Origin: Mycobacterium sp. 852002-40037_SCH5390672
GTDB lineage: Bacteria; Actinomycetota; Actinomycetes; Mycobacteriales; Mycobacteriaceae
Reading direction: 5' to 3'
Assembly (NCBI RefSeq): GCF_001665875.1
Contig: NZ_LZTA01000059.1
Coordinates: 1-64,000, forward strand
Length of the DNA stretch: 64,000 nucleotides
The first letter of the stretch is position 1; every line of letters begins with the position of its first letter. Shown here piece by piece: positions 43,627 through 51,671 of this stretch. Below the pieces are notes generated by a model. The model was not told the DNA's origin, did not search any database, and was given only the letters and a program-made list of their open reading frames with translations. Position numbers and translations under genes: made by a program.

Positions 43627-44307
43627 TCACAGCGGGATCCACACTCCGAAGAAGTCAAATCCCCACTGGTTGAAACCGGGGTTCCAATACGGCGTTTCGT
43701 TGTAGCCCCAGTAGTTGATCGGGCCGTAGTCCCAGTGCCCTCCGGGCGGGGGGAGCGGTCGATCCCATGCCGGCCGCGGCGGCTCGCCGGGCCCCCAAGG
43801 GCCAGGTCCATCGCCCCATGGTGCCCCGTGGAAGTAGCCCCGATGGTCGTCGCCGTGCCACGGGCCTCCGGGGCCGCCTGGGCCGCCGGGGTGATCGCCG
43901 GGGCCGCCTGGGCCGCCGGGATGATCGCCGGGACCACCTGGGCCGCCGGGGTGATCGCCGGGACCGCCCGGTCCGCCGGGATGATCGCCGGGACCACCTG
44001 GGCCGCCGGGGTGATCGCCGGGGCCGCCCGGCCCGCCGGGATGATCGCCGGGACCGCCGGGACCACCCGGTCCACCCGGTCCGCCGGGGTGATCGCCGGG
44101 ACCACCCGGGCCACCCGGACCACCCGGACCACCCGGATCGTTGGGGCCAGTAGGCGGGTGGACGCCACCCGGCGCCGCCCCGCCATGATTGCCCGGAGGC
44201 TGTGGCGCCCCGGGAGCAGCGTTGGCAAACCCGGCGCCCATTCCCAGCGCCGCAGCGCTGAGCGCCCCGGCGATGGTCACCCCTCCGACAAGTTGCTTCA
44301 ACTTCAT
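43627..44307 (-). CDS. Secreted collagen-like Gly-Pro-Gly repeat protein
   Basis: A 226-residue exported protein. The signal peptide (MKLKQLVGGVTIAGALSAAA, cleavage after ANA) is followed by a repeat region at about 55-150 built from GGPGGPGDHP units. The C-terminal aromatic domain of about 65 residues (WDYGPINYWGYNETPYWNPG ... FDFFGVWIPL) is typical of mycobacterial GPG-repeat proteins. The ATG at 44307 is preceded by AGGTGAAGC. His-Asp in each unit might bind metal. The repeat is Gly-Gly-Pro rather than strict Gly-X-Y, so a collagen triple helix is not assured. The function is unknown; it is probably a cell-surface protein. Confidence 0.85.
   Translation of the reverse strand: MKLKQLVGGVTIAGALSAAALGMGAGFANAAPGAPQPPGNHGGAAPGGVHPPTGPNDPGGPGGPGGPGGPGDHPGGPGGPGGPGGPGDHPGGPGGPGDHPGGPGGPGDHPGGPGGPGDHPGGPGGPGDHPGGPGGPGDHPGGPGGPGGPWHGDDHRGYFHGAPWGDGPGPWGPGEPPRPAWDRPLPPPGGHWDYGPINYWGYNETPYWNPGFNQWGFDFFGVWIPL
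43862..44135 (-). repeat. 30-bp (60-bp higher-order) tandem coding repeat
   Basis: The string GATCGCCGG recurs every 30 bases from 43893 to 44043, and once more near 44091. The preceding base alternates between GT and AT, which swaps the His codon between CAC and CAT every other unit. The real duplication unit therefore looks like 60 bases. Slippage-prone; copy number may vary. Confidence 0.85.
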
Positions 44308-44530
44308 GATGCTTCACCTATCCCTAGGGGTTTTTTGCAAGGGAATTCCTTGAAACACCCCCCGTTACAACCCCGACGCTAGATAGCTTTCCTATGGACG
44401 AGCTGTGACCCGCCGATGCAGAACTTTTGGCCGGGCCCAACCGCGACGCAGCCGTGAGTTCCCGCGCGGGCTCGTTTGGCAAGGCTATGTTGGCTAGTCG
44501 GCCAGGGTTTTCCTCTATATCGTTGCGGCC

Positions 44531-45244
44531 GTGTCGAGTGGGCCGCATCCGCACGAACCCCACGTCGGTTCGGTGTCGTCGAAGTTGAATTGGCTGCGCG
44601 CGGGCGTCCTGGGCGCCAACGACGGCATCGTCTCCACCGCGGGCATCGTGGTGGGGGTCGCGGCTGCCACCGCCGAACGCGCCCCGATATTGACCGCCGG
44701 AAGTGCCGGCCTGGTCGCCGGGGCGGTGTCGATGGCGCTGGGTGAATACGTCTCCGTGAGCACCCAGCGCGACACCGAGAAGGCGCTGTTGAGCCAGGAA
44801 CGTCGCGAACTGCGCGAGGATCCGGCGGCCGAACTGGACGAGCTCGCCGCACTGTATGAAGCAAAAGGCCTGACGCCCGCGACCGCTCGCACCGTGGCCG
44901 AGGAACTCACCGACCACAATCCGCTGCTCGCCCATGCCGAGGTCGAACTGGGCATCAATCCCGAGGAGCTGACGAACCCCTGGCAGGCGGCGTCGTCGTC
45001 GGCGCTCTCGTTTGCGATCGGCGCGCTGTTGCCGTTGATCGCGATCCTGGCCCCGCCGACGACGTGGAGGATTCCCGTCACCGTCGCGGCGGTACTGGCG
45101 GCGCTGGTGATCACCGGTGCGGTCTCGGCCGGTTTGGGTGGAGCCCAAAAAGGCCGGGCAGTGCTGCGCAACGCGATTGGCGGCAGTCTCGCGTTGGCCG
45201 TCACCTACGTGATCGGTCATCTGGTGGGCGCCGCGATCGGCTGA
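44531..45244 (+). CDS. VIT1/CCC1-family iron/manganese transporter
   Basis: A membrane protein of 237 residues. The first helix holds the family motif RAGVLGANDGIVSTAGIVVG and the second AGAVSMALGEYVSVSTQRDT. A cytoplasmic Glu-rich metal-binding loop follows (LSQERRELREDPAAELDELA, then ELTDHNPLLAHAEVELGINP), and three C-terminal helices complete the five-helix fold. VIT/CCC1 proteins move Fe2+ or Mn2+ out of the cytosol as H+ antiporters. The GTG at 44531 leads directly into a His-containing N-terminus (GPHPHEPHVG). It is divergent from the collagen-like gene with a 223-base gap in which I see no clear Fur/IdeR box. Confidence 0.9.
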   Translation: MSSGPHPHEPHVGSVSSKLNWLRAGVLGANDGIVSTAGIVVGVAAATAERAPILTAGSAGLVAGAVSMALGEYVSVSTQRDTEKALLSQERRELREDPAAELDELAALYEAKGLTPATARTVAEELTDHNPLLAHAEVELGINPEELTNPWQAASSSALSFAIGALLPLIAILAPPTTWRIPVTVAAVLAALVITGAVSAGLGGAQKGRAVLRNAIGGSLALAVTYVIGHLVGAAIG

Positions 45245-45364
45245 TTGCGGGACCGTCCGGCTGTCGCGGCGCGGTGCGCACGCAGTGACTGGAAGCGCAA
45301 CTGTAACATCCACAGTTGCGGAACTCAGCTGAGCCCGCAATCCCATCACGCGAAGGGTCATACA

Positions 45365-46207
45365 GTGGCCGAGCCCAATATCGTGCCGAATGAAGCTCAA
45401 TGGGCGGAACCGGCGCCGTACTTTGTGCGCGACGAAAACTACCTCGTCCCAACCAAAATCGCGCGCGGCGGATGGGGGCCCTCGCTAAGCGGCCATGTCG
45501 TCGGCGGACTACTGGCATGGGCGGTCGAGGATGCGGCCCAAGATGCGGAATTCCAACCGGCGCGCCTGACCGTCGACCTGCCGCGGCCCACGGCCTTGAC
45601 GCCGCTCGAGGTGCACACCCGAATGCGGCACGACCGGCGTCGATTACGGCTGGTCGAGGCCGTGATCACCCAGGACGGCGACCCCGTGGCACAGGCGAGC
45701 GCACTGTTTTTGCGGCGCGGCGCGCAGCCCGACGGCCACGTCTGGTCGCCACCGGTGCAGATGCCACCGATCCCGCTGGACGAGGCCTACTCGACACTGT
45801 TCATGCGGACCTACGGCTGGGGCGCCGACGTCCAGAATCCGGATCCGGACTGGCCTCAGACAAATGGCCCGAAATACACGTGGATACACGAGACGCGCCC
45901 GTTGATCGACGACGAACCACTGACCGCCTTCACCCGCGTGGCGATGGCCGGCGACATCACGGCCTCGATTGCCAACTGGGGCACTAACTCCCTGCAGTTC
46001 ATCAATGTCGACTACACGCTCACATTGAGTCGGCTGCCCGAAGGGGACCACATCGGGCTTGCCTCCCTGACGCATCACAGCCATGACGGGGTCGCCAGCG
46101 GCTCGGCGGTGCTGGTGGACGCGAAGGGGCCGATCGGCACTGGGGTATCGGTGGCCGTCGCGCACTCGGGATTTCGTCCCCCCTCTACGATGCCGTCAGC
46201 CGGGTGA
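45365..46207 (+). CDS. Acyl-CoA thioesterase (double hot-dog, TesB-like)
   Basis: A thioesterase-superfamily protein of 280 residues hydrolysing acyl-CoA. Visible segments are the N-terminal hot-dog with GWGPSLSGHVVGGLLAWAVE and RPTALTPLEVHTRMRHDRRR, and the C-terminal hot-dog with ASIANWGTNSLQFINVDYTL, then HHSHDGVASGSAVLVDAKGP. GTG at 45365 was chosen because GAAGGG lies 7 bases upstream. An acyl-CoA synthetase gene starts 19 bases downstream on the same strand, so the two likely act on the same acyl pool in opposite directions or in one degradative route. Confidence 0.85.
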   Translation: MAEPNIVPNEAQWAEPAPYFVRDENYLVPTKIARGGWGPSLSGHVVGGLLAWAVEDAAQDAEFQPARLTVDLPRPTALTPLEVHTRMRHDRRRLRLVEAVITQDGDPVAQASALFLRRGAQPDGHVWSPPVQMPPIPLDEAYSTLFMRTYGWGADVQNPDPDWPQTNGPKYTWIHETRPLIDDEPLTAFTRVAMAGDITASIANWGTNSLQFINVDYTLTLSRLPEGDHIGLASLTHHSHDGVASGSAVLVDAKGPIGTGVSVAVAHSGFRPPSTMPSAG

Positions 46208-46226
46208 GGATCGGAGGATCGGCACG

Positions 46227-47759
46227 GTGACGTTCTGGTCGTTGATCGCGGACGCGGCACACCGAGGATCGAACCGGCCACTCCTGGCCGACGAGCATGG
46301 CCGCAGTCTGACCGCGCGTCAGCTGCACGACGCCGCATGCGCAACCGCTGCCGCCCTCGCCGAACGAGGAGTCCGCGCAGGCACTGTCGTGTCCTGGCAG
46401 CTGCCCACGACCCTGGAAACCATGGTGGTGATGGCCGCACTCGCCCGACTCGGTGCGGTCCAGAACCCGATCATCCCGATCCTGCGGGAAAGGGAGGTTG
46501 GCTTCATCACCGGCCAACTGGACACCGAATTCTTTGTGGCGCCGGAGTTTTGGCGCGGGTTCGATCATGGTGGGCTGGCGCGGGCATTGTCGCGGGATAG
46601 GGGCTTTGAGGTGATCAGCCTCGACCTGGCGACCCCTCCGGCCGCCGGCGAGCTGCGGCTACCCGGCGCCGACACCGCCGCCCTCCAGTCGCCTCCGGGA
46701 TCCGCCGACGACGCTCGCTGGATCTACTACTCCTCGGGAACCACCGCGACCCCCAAAGGGATCCGTCATACCGACACGTCGGTCATCGCCGGCTCGACCG
46801 GAGTGGTGGGCATGGTGGGAGCCACCAGCAGCGACGTCGATCCGATCGCCTTCCCGATCGCACATATCGGCGGGGCCGCGATGCTGGCCACCGCGTTGCT
46901 GACCGGCATGCGGTTGGCACTGTTCGAGGCGTTCGACCCGGCCACCACACCCTGGGCCATCGCCGCGCACAATCCGACGTTCCTGGGCACCGCAACACCA
47001 TTCTTCGTCGCGTTCCTCGAAGCCCAATGGGCCCAAGGTGATCGGCCGCTGTTTCCCTCGGTCCGGGGCTGCCTGGCCGGAGGCGCGCCCGTCACCGCCG
47101 AACTGGGGCGTCAGGTCCGCGAAACCTTCGGCGTGGCTGGAATCGCCAATGCCTGGGGAATGACCGAGTTTCCGTGCGCGACCTCACCCTCACTGACCGC
47201 TGCGCCCGAGGTGCTCGACCATACCGTCGGGCCGCCCGTGCCGGGTGTCAGGGTCCGCACGGTCGACAGCCGTGGCGTCGCACTGGGTGCCGGACAGGAA
47301 GGAGAGCTACAGCTCAAGGGGCCCCAGTGCTTCCTCGGCTACGCCGATCCGAAACTTGACGCCGATGCCTTCGACAGCGACGGCTGGTTGCGCACAGGCG
47401 ATCTCGGCCTGATCGATGCCGACGGCAATGTCCGCGTCACGGGTCGCACCAAGGACGCGATCATCCGCAATGCGGAGAACATCTCGGCCCTCGAAATCGA
47501 GAACGCGCTGGCCACCCATCCCGCCGTCGCCGATGTCGCCGTGATCGGGATTCCCGACCCGCGCACCGGCGAACGCGTCTGTGCCGTCGTGGTGCCCGCG
47601 ACCCAAGGCGGCGTGTCCTTGGAATCTCTTGTGCGACACTGTCAATCACGGGGACTTAGCCGCTACAAACACCCCGAGCACCTGGTGGTCGTCGATACGC
47701 TACCGCGCAATCAATTCGGCAAGGTGATCAAAAAAGAGCTGCGCGAGTCCTTTGGGTGA
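46227..47759 (+). CDS. Acyl-CoA synthetase / AMP-dependent ligase
   Basis: An ANL-superfamily enzyme of 510 residues activating a carboxylic acid via an acyl-adenylate. The P-loop motif is IYYSSGTTATPKGIRHTDTS, A5 is NAWGMTEFPCATSPS, A8 is DSDGWLRTGDLGLIDADGNV then RTKDAIIRNAENIS, and the C-terminal catalytic Lys is in PRNQFGKVIKKEL. GTG at 46227 is supported by GGAGG nine bases upstream. It is similar in plan to FadD enzymes and cyclohexanecarboxylate-CoA ligases; chain length and substrate are not readable. It is transcribed with the upstream thioesterase. Confidence 0.9.
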   Translation: MTFWSLIADAAHRGSNRPLLADEHGRSLTARQLHDAACATAAALAERGVRAGTVVSWQLPTTLETMVVMAALARLGAVQNPIIPILREREVGFITGQLDTEFFVAPEFWRGFDHGGLARALSRDRGFEVISLDLATPPAAGELRLPGADTAALQSPPGSADDARWIYYSSGTTATPKGIRHTDTSVIAGSTGVVGMVGATSSDVDPIAFPIAHIGGAAMLATALLTGMRLALFEAFDPATTPWAIAAHNPTFLGTATPFFVAFLEAQWAQGDRPLFPSVRGCLAGGAPVTAELGRQVRETFGVAGIANAWGMTEFPCATSPSLTAAPEVLDHTVGPPVPGVRVRTVDSRGVALGAGQEGELQLKGPQCFLGYADPKLDADAFDSDGWLRTGDLGLIDADGNVRVTGRTKDAIIRNAENISALEIENALATHPAVADVAVIGIPDPRTGERVCAVVVPATQGGVSLESLVRHCQSRGLSRYKHPEHLVVVDTLPRNQFGKVIKKELRESFG

Positions 47760-47772
47760 CTCTGGTAGGCCG

Positions 47773-48684
47773 CTACGAGAACAGCTGTGGATTCTCGGCG
47801 ATGTATTGCGCGACGGTCAACGCGGGTCGGCCGGTGAGCTTTTCGACGTCATCGGTCGCGCGGTCGTATCGACCCGATCGGTGCAGCCGCGCCATCGTGG
47901 TGAGGTGTTGCTGAAGGTGTGCCGGCAGACCAAGGGGCTGGAGAATCTCCTCAACCCACGTATCGAGCGGGACGTCGGTGCCGGTGATCGACCGGTGTAA
48001 TCCGAGGGCATATTGCGCGGCCAAACCATCAATGTCGAGACTTTCCGGACCGGTCAATTCATAGACGCGTCCGATGCGCTCGGCCGGATCCAACAGCACA
48101 GTTGAGACCACGCGTGCAACATCGCTGGCGGCGATGGGCGAAGTCCGGCCCGCACCGAATGGCAGCGCTAGAACGCTTCGCTCGCGCAGTGACGGAACCG
48201 CAAACAGCGTGAACATCGGATTGTCAAGAAAAGCCGTCGGTCTGATGTGCACTACCGGCACCCCGGACCAATTCAGCACATGCTCGGCCAGGAAGTGCAA
48301 GCGATGCTGACGAGACTCGCCGGTGCTCGTCAGTGTCATTTGCGAAACCGTCATCTGTGACATGTTCACGAACACCTCGAGGCGACCCAATTCCAACGCC
48401 GCATCACACACGACCACCGTGGCCTGCAGGTAGTCGGGCGAGACGCTCATGGAGAAGAACATGCGATCAACGCCGGTCATCGCGGCGACGACGTTCTGCG
48501 GATCGGTCAGATCACCGACCACCACCTCGGCGCCAAGGTCGCGCAGCGAGTCGGCTCGCTCGTCGTCGTGGTGCACCAGCGCGCGCACCCGACCACCGCG
48601 CCCGCACAGTTGCTCAACCACCAGCCGGCTCACCCCACCGGTGCCACCGCCGGCACCAGTGATCAGATACAGCGGACCTGTCAC
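47773..48684 (-). CDS. NmrA-like NAD(P)-binding protein
   Basis: An atypical short-chain dehydrogenase/NmrA-family protein of 303 residues. The nucleotide-binding motif is YLITGAGGGTGGVSRLVVEQ, followed by GAEVVVGDLTDPQNVVAAMT, RPTAFLDNPMF and SDVARVVSTVLLDPAERIGR. The SDR catalytic Tyr-x-x-x-Lys is not evident, so it may act as a redox sensor or a quinone-oxidoreductase-like enzyme. The start is GTG at 48684. It converges with the acyl-CoA synthetase gene, 13 bases apart, and lies 18 bases downstream of the TIGR03085 gene, so cotranscription with that gene is likely. Confidence 0.85.
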   Translation of the reverse strand: MTGPLYLITGAGGGTGGVSRLVVEQLCGRGGRVRALVHHDDERADSLRDLGAEVVVGDLTDPQNVVAAMTGVDRMFFSMSVSPDYLQATVVVCDAALELGRLEVFVNMSQMTVSQMTLTSTGESRQHRLHFLAEHVLNWSGVPVVHIRPTAFLDNPMFTLFAVPSLRERSVLALPFGAGRTSPIAASDVARVVSTVLLDPAERIGRVYELTGPESLDIDGLAAQYALGLHRSITGTDVPLDTWVEEILQPLGLPAHLQQHLTTMARLHRSGRYDRATDDVEKLTGRPALTVAQYIAENPQLFS

Positions 48685-48702
48685 GATCGACGATCGCTAC
48701 GC

Positions 48703-49323
48703 CTATAGGCCCTTGGGTGCATCGCGGACGGCCTGCACCGCCGCGGCGTCGCCGTCGAAATCGACCTGGGCCTGGCGTCCCACGCTGAAAAGGAGCAGCT
48801 CCTCGGGCGCCCCGGTCACCGTGACCGCCGGCCCCTGACCGGAAGTGAGCACCGTCTTGCCCTCTGAGGTACGCAACGCCACCCGGCCGGGCACCTTCGC
48901 GAGGGTGAGCCGGGCCATCAGCGGCAGGGTGCGACGCAACATCTTGCCCAGGGCGGGCTCCAGCGAGCGCGGCTGCCAGCCCGGCTGCGCGCGACGCACG
49001 TCCTCGTGGTGAATGAACATCTCGGCCACGTTGGCCACCGGGTCGAGCAGTTTGAGCGGGGAGTAGACCGGCGGGCCGGCGGAGAGCTTGCCGACCAGCT
49101 CGTCCCAATCGCTCTGCTCGGTCACCTGGTTTTGCACCTTGGCGGTATGGGAGGCGAAGAAGGGAATCACGATGCCGGGCGCTGCGTCGAGACGGTACTC
49201 ACGGATCACCAGGTGGGCAGCCAGGTCGCGGGTCGTCCAGCCTTCACACAGGGTGGGTGCATCCGGACCGACGCCGCGCATGGTTTCCACGAGAGCGGCG
49301 CGTTCGCGTTGAGCAACAGACAT
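48703..49323 (-). CDS. TIGR03085-type (DinB/mycothiol-dependent fold) protein
   Basis: A 206-residue actinobacterial protein with the maleylpyruvate-isomerase/DinB-like four-helix start. LVETMRGVGPDAPTLCEGWT and RDLAAHLVIREYRLD include the family CEGWTxxDLxAHLxxRE motif, whose His is a metal ligand. The second metal region is AEMFIHHEDVRRAQPGW. The fold is used by mycothiol-dependent enzymes; the specific reaction is unknown. The ATG at 49323 is strong. It is divergent from htpG with a 117-base gap; I looked there for HspR (HAIR) or CIRCE boxes and found none. Confidence 0.85.
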   Translation of the reverse strand: MSVAQRERAALVETMRGVGPDAPTLCEGWTTRDLAAHLVIREYRLDAAPGIVIPFFASHTAKVQNQVTEQSDWDELVGKLSAGPPVYSPLKLLDPVANVAEMFIHHEDVRRAQPGWQPRSLEPALGKMLRRTLPLMARLTLAKVPGRVALRTSEGKTVLTSGQGPAVTVTGAPEELLLFSVGRQAQVDFDGDAAAVQAVRDAPKGL

Positions 49324-49440
49324 GCGTTCAGGGTAAAGGCCGTCGCTCCCGAAGTGGACGGGTCCGCCCAACACCAATGGTCGGCGGCTCGGTAAATTTG
49401 AGTCCGTCACGGTCCTGTGAAAGGAGATGTAGGAGAACTC

Positions 49441-51378
49441 ATGAACGCCCGCGTCGAGCAGTTGGAGTTTCAGGCAGAGGCTCGGCAACTGCTGGATCTG
49501 ATGGTCCATTCCGTCTACTCCAACAAGGACTCGTTCCTGCGGGAGTTGATCTCCAACGCCTCCGACGCGTTGGACAAGCTGCGGCTTGAAGCGTTCCGGA
49601 ACAAGGACCTGGACGTCGACACCTCCGACCTGCACATCGAGATCGACGTGGACAAGGATGCGCGCACCCTGACCATCCGCGACAACGGCATCGGTATGAC
49701 GCGCGCCGAAGTGGTGGATCTGATCGGCACGCTGGCCAAGTCCGGCACCGCCGAGCTGCGCAAGGAACTGAGGGAGGCCAAGAACGCCGCGGCCTCAGAG
49801 GAACTCATCGGGCAGTTCGGTATCGGTTTCTATTCGAGCTTCATGGTCGCCGACAAGGTCGAACTGCTCACCCGCAAGGCCGGCGAGAGCGAGGCCACCA
49901 AATGGGAATCGAGCGGCGAGGGCACCTACACCATCGAATCGGTCGACGGCGCTCCGCAAGGAACGTCGGTCATCCTGCACCTCAAGCCCGAGGACGCCGA
50001 GGACGAACTGCACGACTACACCGCGGAGTTCAAGATCAGGAGCCTGGTCAAGAAATACTCCGACTTCATCGCCTGGCCCATCCGGATGGAGGTCGAGCGG
50101 CGGGAACCGGCTGCCCCGGACGAAGAGGGGGCGGGCGGTGAGGAAACCGTCGCAAAAGAGACCGAGACCCTCAACTCGATGAAGGCCTTGTGGGCCAGGC
50201 CCAAAGAAGAGGTCTCCGAGGAGGAGTACAAGGAGTTCTACAAGCACGTCGCGCACGCCTGGGACGACCCGCTCGAGGTCATCGCGATGAGGGCCGAGGG
50301 CACCTTCGAGTACCAGGCCTTGCTGTTCATCCCGTCGCACGCCCCGTTCGACCTGTTCAACCGGGACGGCCAGACTGGGATTCAGCTGTATGTCAAGCGC
50401 GTGTTCATCATGGGCGACTGCGAAGAGCTCATGCCCGAATACCTGCGCTTCGTCAAGGGCGTCGTTGACGCGCAGGACATGTCACTCAACGTGTCGCGCG
50501 AGATCCTGCAGCAGGATCGGCAGATCAAGGCCATCCGGCGTCGGTTGACCAAGAAGGTCCTGTCCACCATCAAGGATCTGCAGTCCGAGCGTCCGGAGGA
50601 CTATCGCACCTTTTGGACCCAATTCGGCAGGGTCGTCAAGGAGGGCCTGCTGTCGGACTTCGACAACCAGGAGGCGCTGCTGCAGGTCTCCTCATTCGCC
50701 TCGACGCACAGCGAGGAGGAAGCCACCACGCTCGCCCAATACGTGGAGCGCATGAAGGAGGGCCAGTCGCAGATCTTCTACGCCACGGGGGAGTCGCGTC
50801 AGCAGATCCTGAAGTCGCCGCACCTCGAGGCGTTCAAAGCCAAGGGCTACGAGGTGCTCTTGCTCACCGACCCGGTCGACGAGGTCTGGGTGGGAACCGT
50901 CACCGAGTTCGACGGCAAGCCCCTGCAGTCGATCGCCAAGGGCGAGGTGGACCTCAGCTCCGAGGGCGACCAGAGCGAGGCCGAGCGCGAAGAGCAGCAG
51001 AAGGAATTCGCCGACCTGCTCACCTGGCTGAAGGACACCTTGACCGACCACGTCAAGGAAGTTCGGCTGTCCACCCGCCTGACGGACTCGCCCGCCTGCC
51101 TGATCACCGATGCCTTCGGAATCACGCCGGCGCTGGCCCGCATCTACCGGGCTTCCGGGCAGGACATTCCGGTGGGGAAGCGGATTCTCGAACTCAATCC
51201 CAACCATCCGCTCGTCACCGGCCTGCGCCAAGCGCACCAGGACCGAAGCGACGACCCTTCGGTCGCGGAGACCGCGGAATTGCTCTATGGCACAGCACTT
51301 CTCGCTGAAGGTGGGGTGCTCGACGATCCGGCGAGGTTTGCCGAGATCCTCGTCGACCGCCTGGCCCGCACGGTGTAG
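49441..51378 (+). CDS. htpG: Hsp90 chaperone HtpG
   Basis: A 645-residue cytosolic Hsp90. The N-terminal GHKL ATPase motifs are ELISNASDALDKLRLEAF (catalytic Glu, Asn), IRDNGIGMTRAEV and GQFGIGFYSSFMVADKV. An acidic, shortened linker (EEGAGGEETVAKETETL) is followed by the middle domain with the catalytic Arg in SREILQQDRQIKAIRRR and the C-terminal dimerisation domain. The length matches mycobacterial HtpG (Rv2299c about 647). The ATG at 49441 has AGGAG five bases upstream. It is a conserved anchor gene in this otherwise accessory stretch. Confidence 0.97.
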   Translation: MNARVEQLEFQAEARQLLDLMVHSVYSNKDSFLRELISNASDALDKLRLEAFRNKDLDVDTSDLHIEIDVDKDARTLTIRDNGIGMTRAEVVDLIGTLAKSGTAELRKELREAKNAAASEELIGQFGIGFYSSFMVADKVELLTRKAGESEATKWESSGEGTYTIESVDGAPQGTSVILHLKPEDAEDELHDYTAEFKIRSLVKKYSDFIAWPIRMEVERREPAAPDEEGAGGEETVAKETETLNSMKALWARPKEEVSEEEYKEFYKHVAHAWDDPLEVIAMRAEGTFEYQALLFIPSHAPFDLFNRDGQTGIQLYVKRVFIMGDCEELMPEYLRFVKGVVDAQDMSLNVSREILQQDRQIKAIRRRLTKKVLSTIKDLQSERPEDYRTFWTQFGRVVKEGLLSDFDNQEALLQVSSFASTHSEEEATTLAQYVERMKEGQSQIFYATGESRQQILKSPHLEAFKAKGYEVLLLTDPVDEVWVGTVTEFDGKPLQSIAKGEVDLSSEGDQSEAEREEQQKEFADLLTWLKDTLTDHVKEVRLSTRLTDSPACLITDAFGITPALARIYRASGQDIPVGKRILELNPNHPLVTGLRQAHQDRSDDPSVAETAELLYGTALLAEGGVLDDPARFAEILVDRLARTV

Positions 51379-51385
51379 CCCAGTG

Positions 51386-51397
51386 TTTACCGGTAAA
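51386..51397. promoter_or_regulatory. Perfect palindrome between htpG and small conserved gene
   Basis: TTTACCGGTAAA (51386-51397) is perfectly symmetric and stands out in the AT-rich 69-base gap. Downstream TTGAAA (51414-51419) and TAAATT (51435-51440, 7 bases before the ATG at 51448) could be -35/-10 elements of a leaderless promoter, although the 15-base spacing is short. The palindrome could be an operator for that promoter. Prediction only. Confidence 0.4.
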
Positions 51398-51447
51398 TAG
51401 GCGATTTTTGGGATTGAAAACGCGCAGGCAGGGATAAATTAGATCCC

Positions 51448-51663
51448 ATGCCTGAGTTTCGCGTTATCGACCCACGTGGCCGGGTCGTCGCGACGAAAAA
51501 TTTTGCCCACGCCGAGGCCGCGCACGCCTGGTTCGTCAACTCGGTGGGCGGCAACACCGAACTGGGTTGGCGCATGGAGGTCAACGACGACGGACAATGG
51601 GCATTCTTCGATGACACCGAAGGCTTCACCGCCCCGGTGAGCCGGCGGCCAACGAAACGCTGA
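51448..51663 (+). CDS. Small conserved hypothetical protein
   Basis: A soluble protein of 71 residues without a signal peptide. The sequence is EFRVIDPRGRVVATKNFAHA, then AHAWFVNSVGGNTELGWRME and DDGQWAFFDDTEGFT, alternating as beta-helix-beta-beta, and may be a single small domain. No known motif is recognised. The ATG at 51448 has no ribosome binding site and a -10-like TAAATT seven bases upstream, consistent with a leaderless message. Its end is 8 bases from the convergent ptxD end. Codon use is that of a real gene. Confidence 0.75.
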   Translation: MPEFRVIDPRGRVVATKNFAHAEAAHAWFVNSVGGNTELGWRMEVNDDGQWAFFDDTEGFTAPVSRRPTKR

Positions 51664-51671
51664 GAGCTGCT

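Noticed and set aside
43862..44135. Possible CRISPR array suggested by regular 30-bp spacing.
   Set aside because: The units are continuous, in frame and without unique spacers. They encode a GGPGGPGDHP protein repeat and no cas genes are present.
43735..44382. A 215-codon plus-strand frame opposite the collagen-like gene.
   Set aside because: It mirrors the GPG repeat in another frame, has no start signal, and the minus-strand frame has a clear signal peptide and C-terminal aromatic domain.
49324..49440. HspR (HAIR) or CIRCE heat-shock box upstream of htpG.
   Set aside because: A partial TTGAGT occurs near 49400 but no matching inverted half follows at the right distance.
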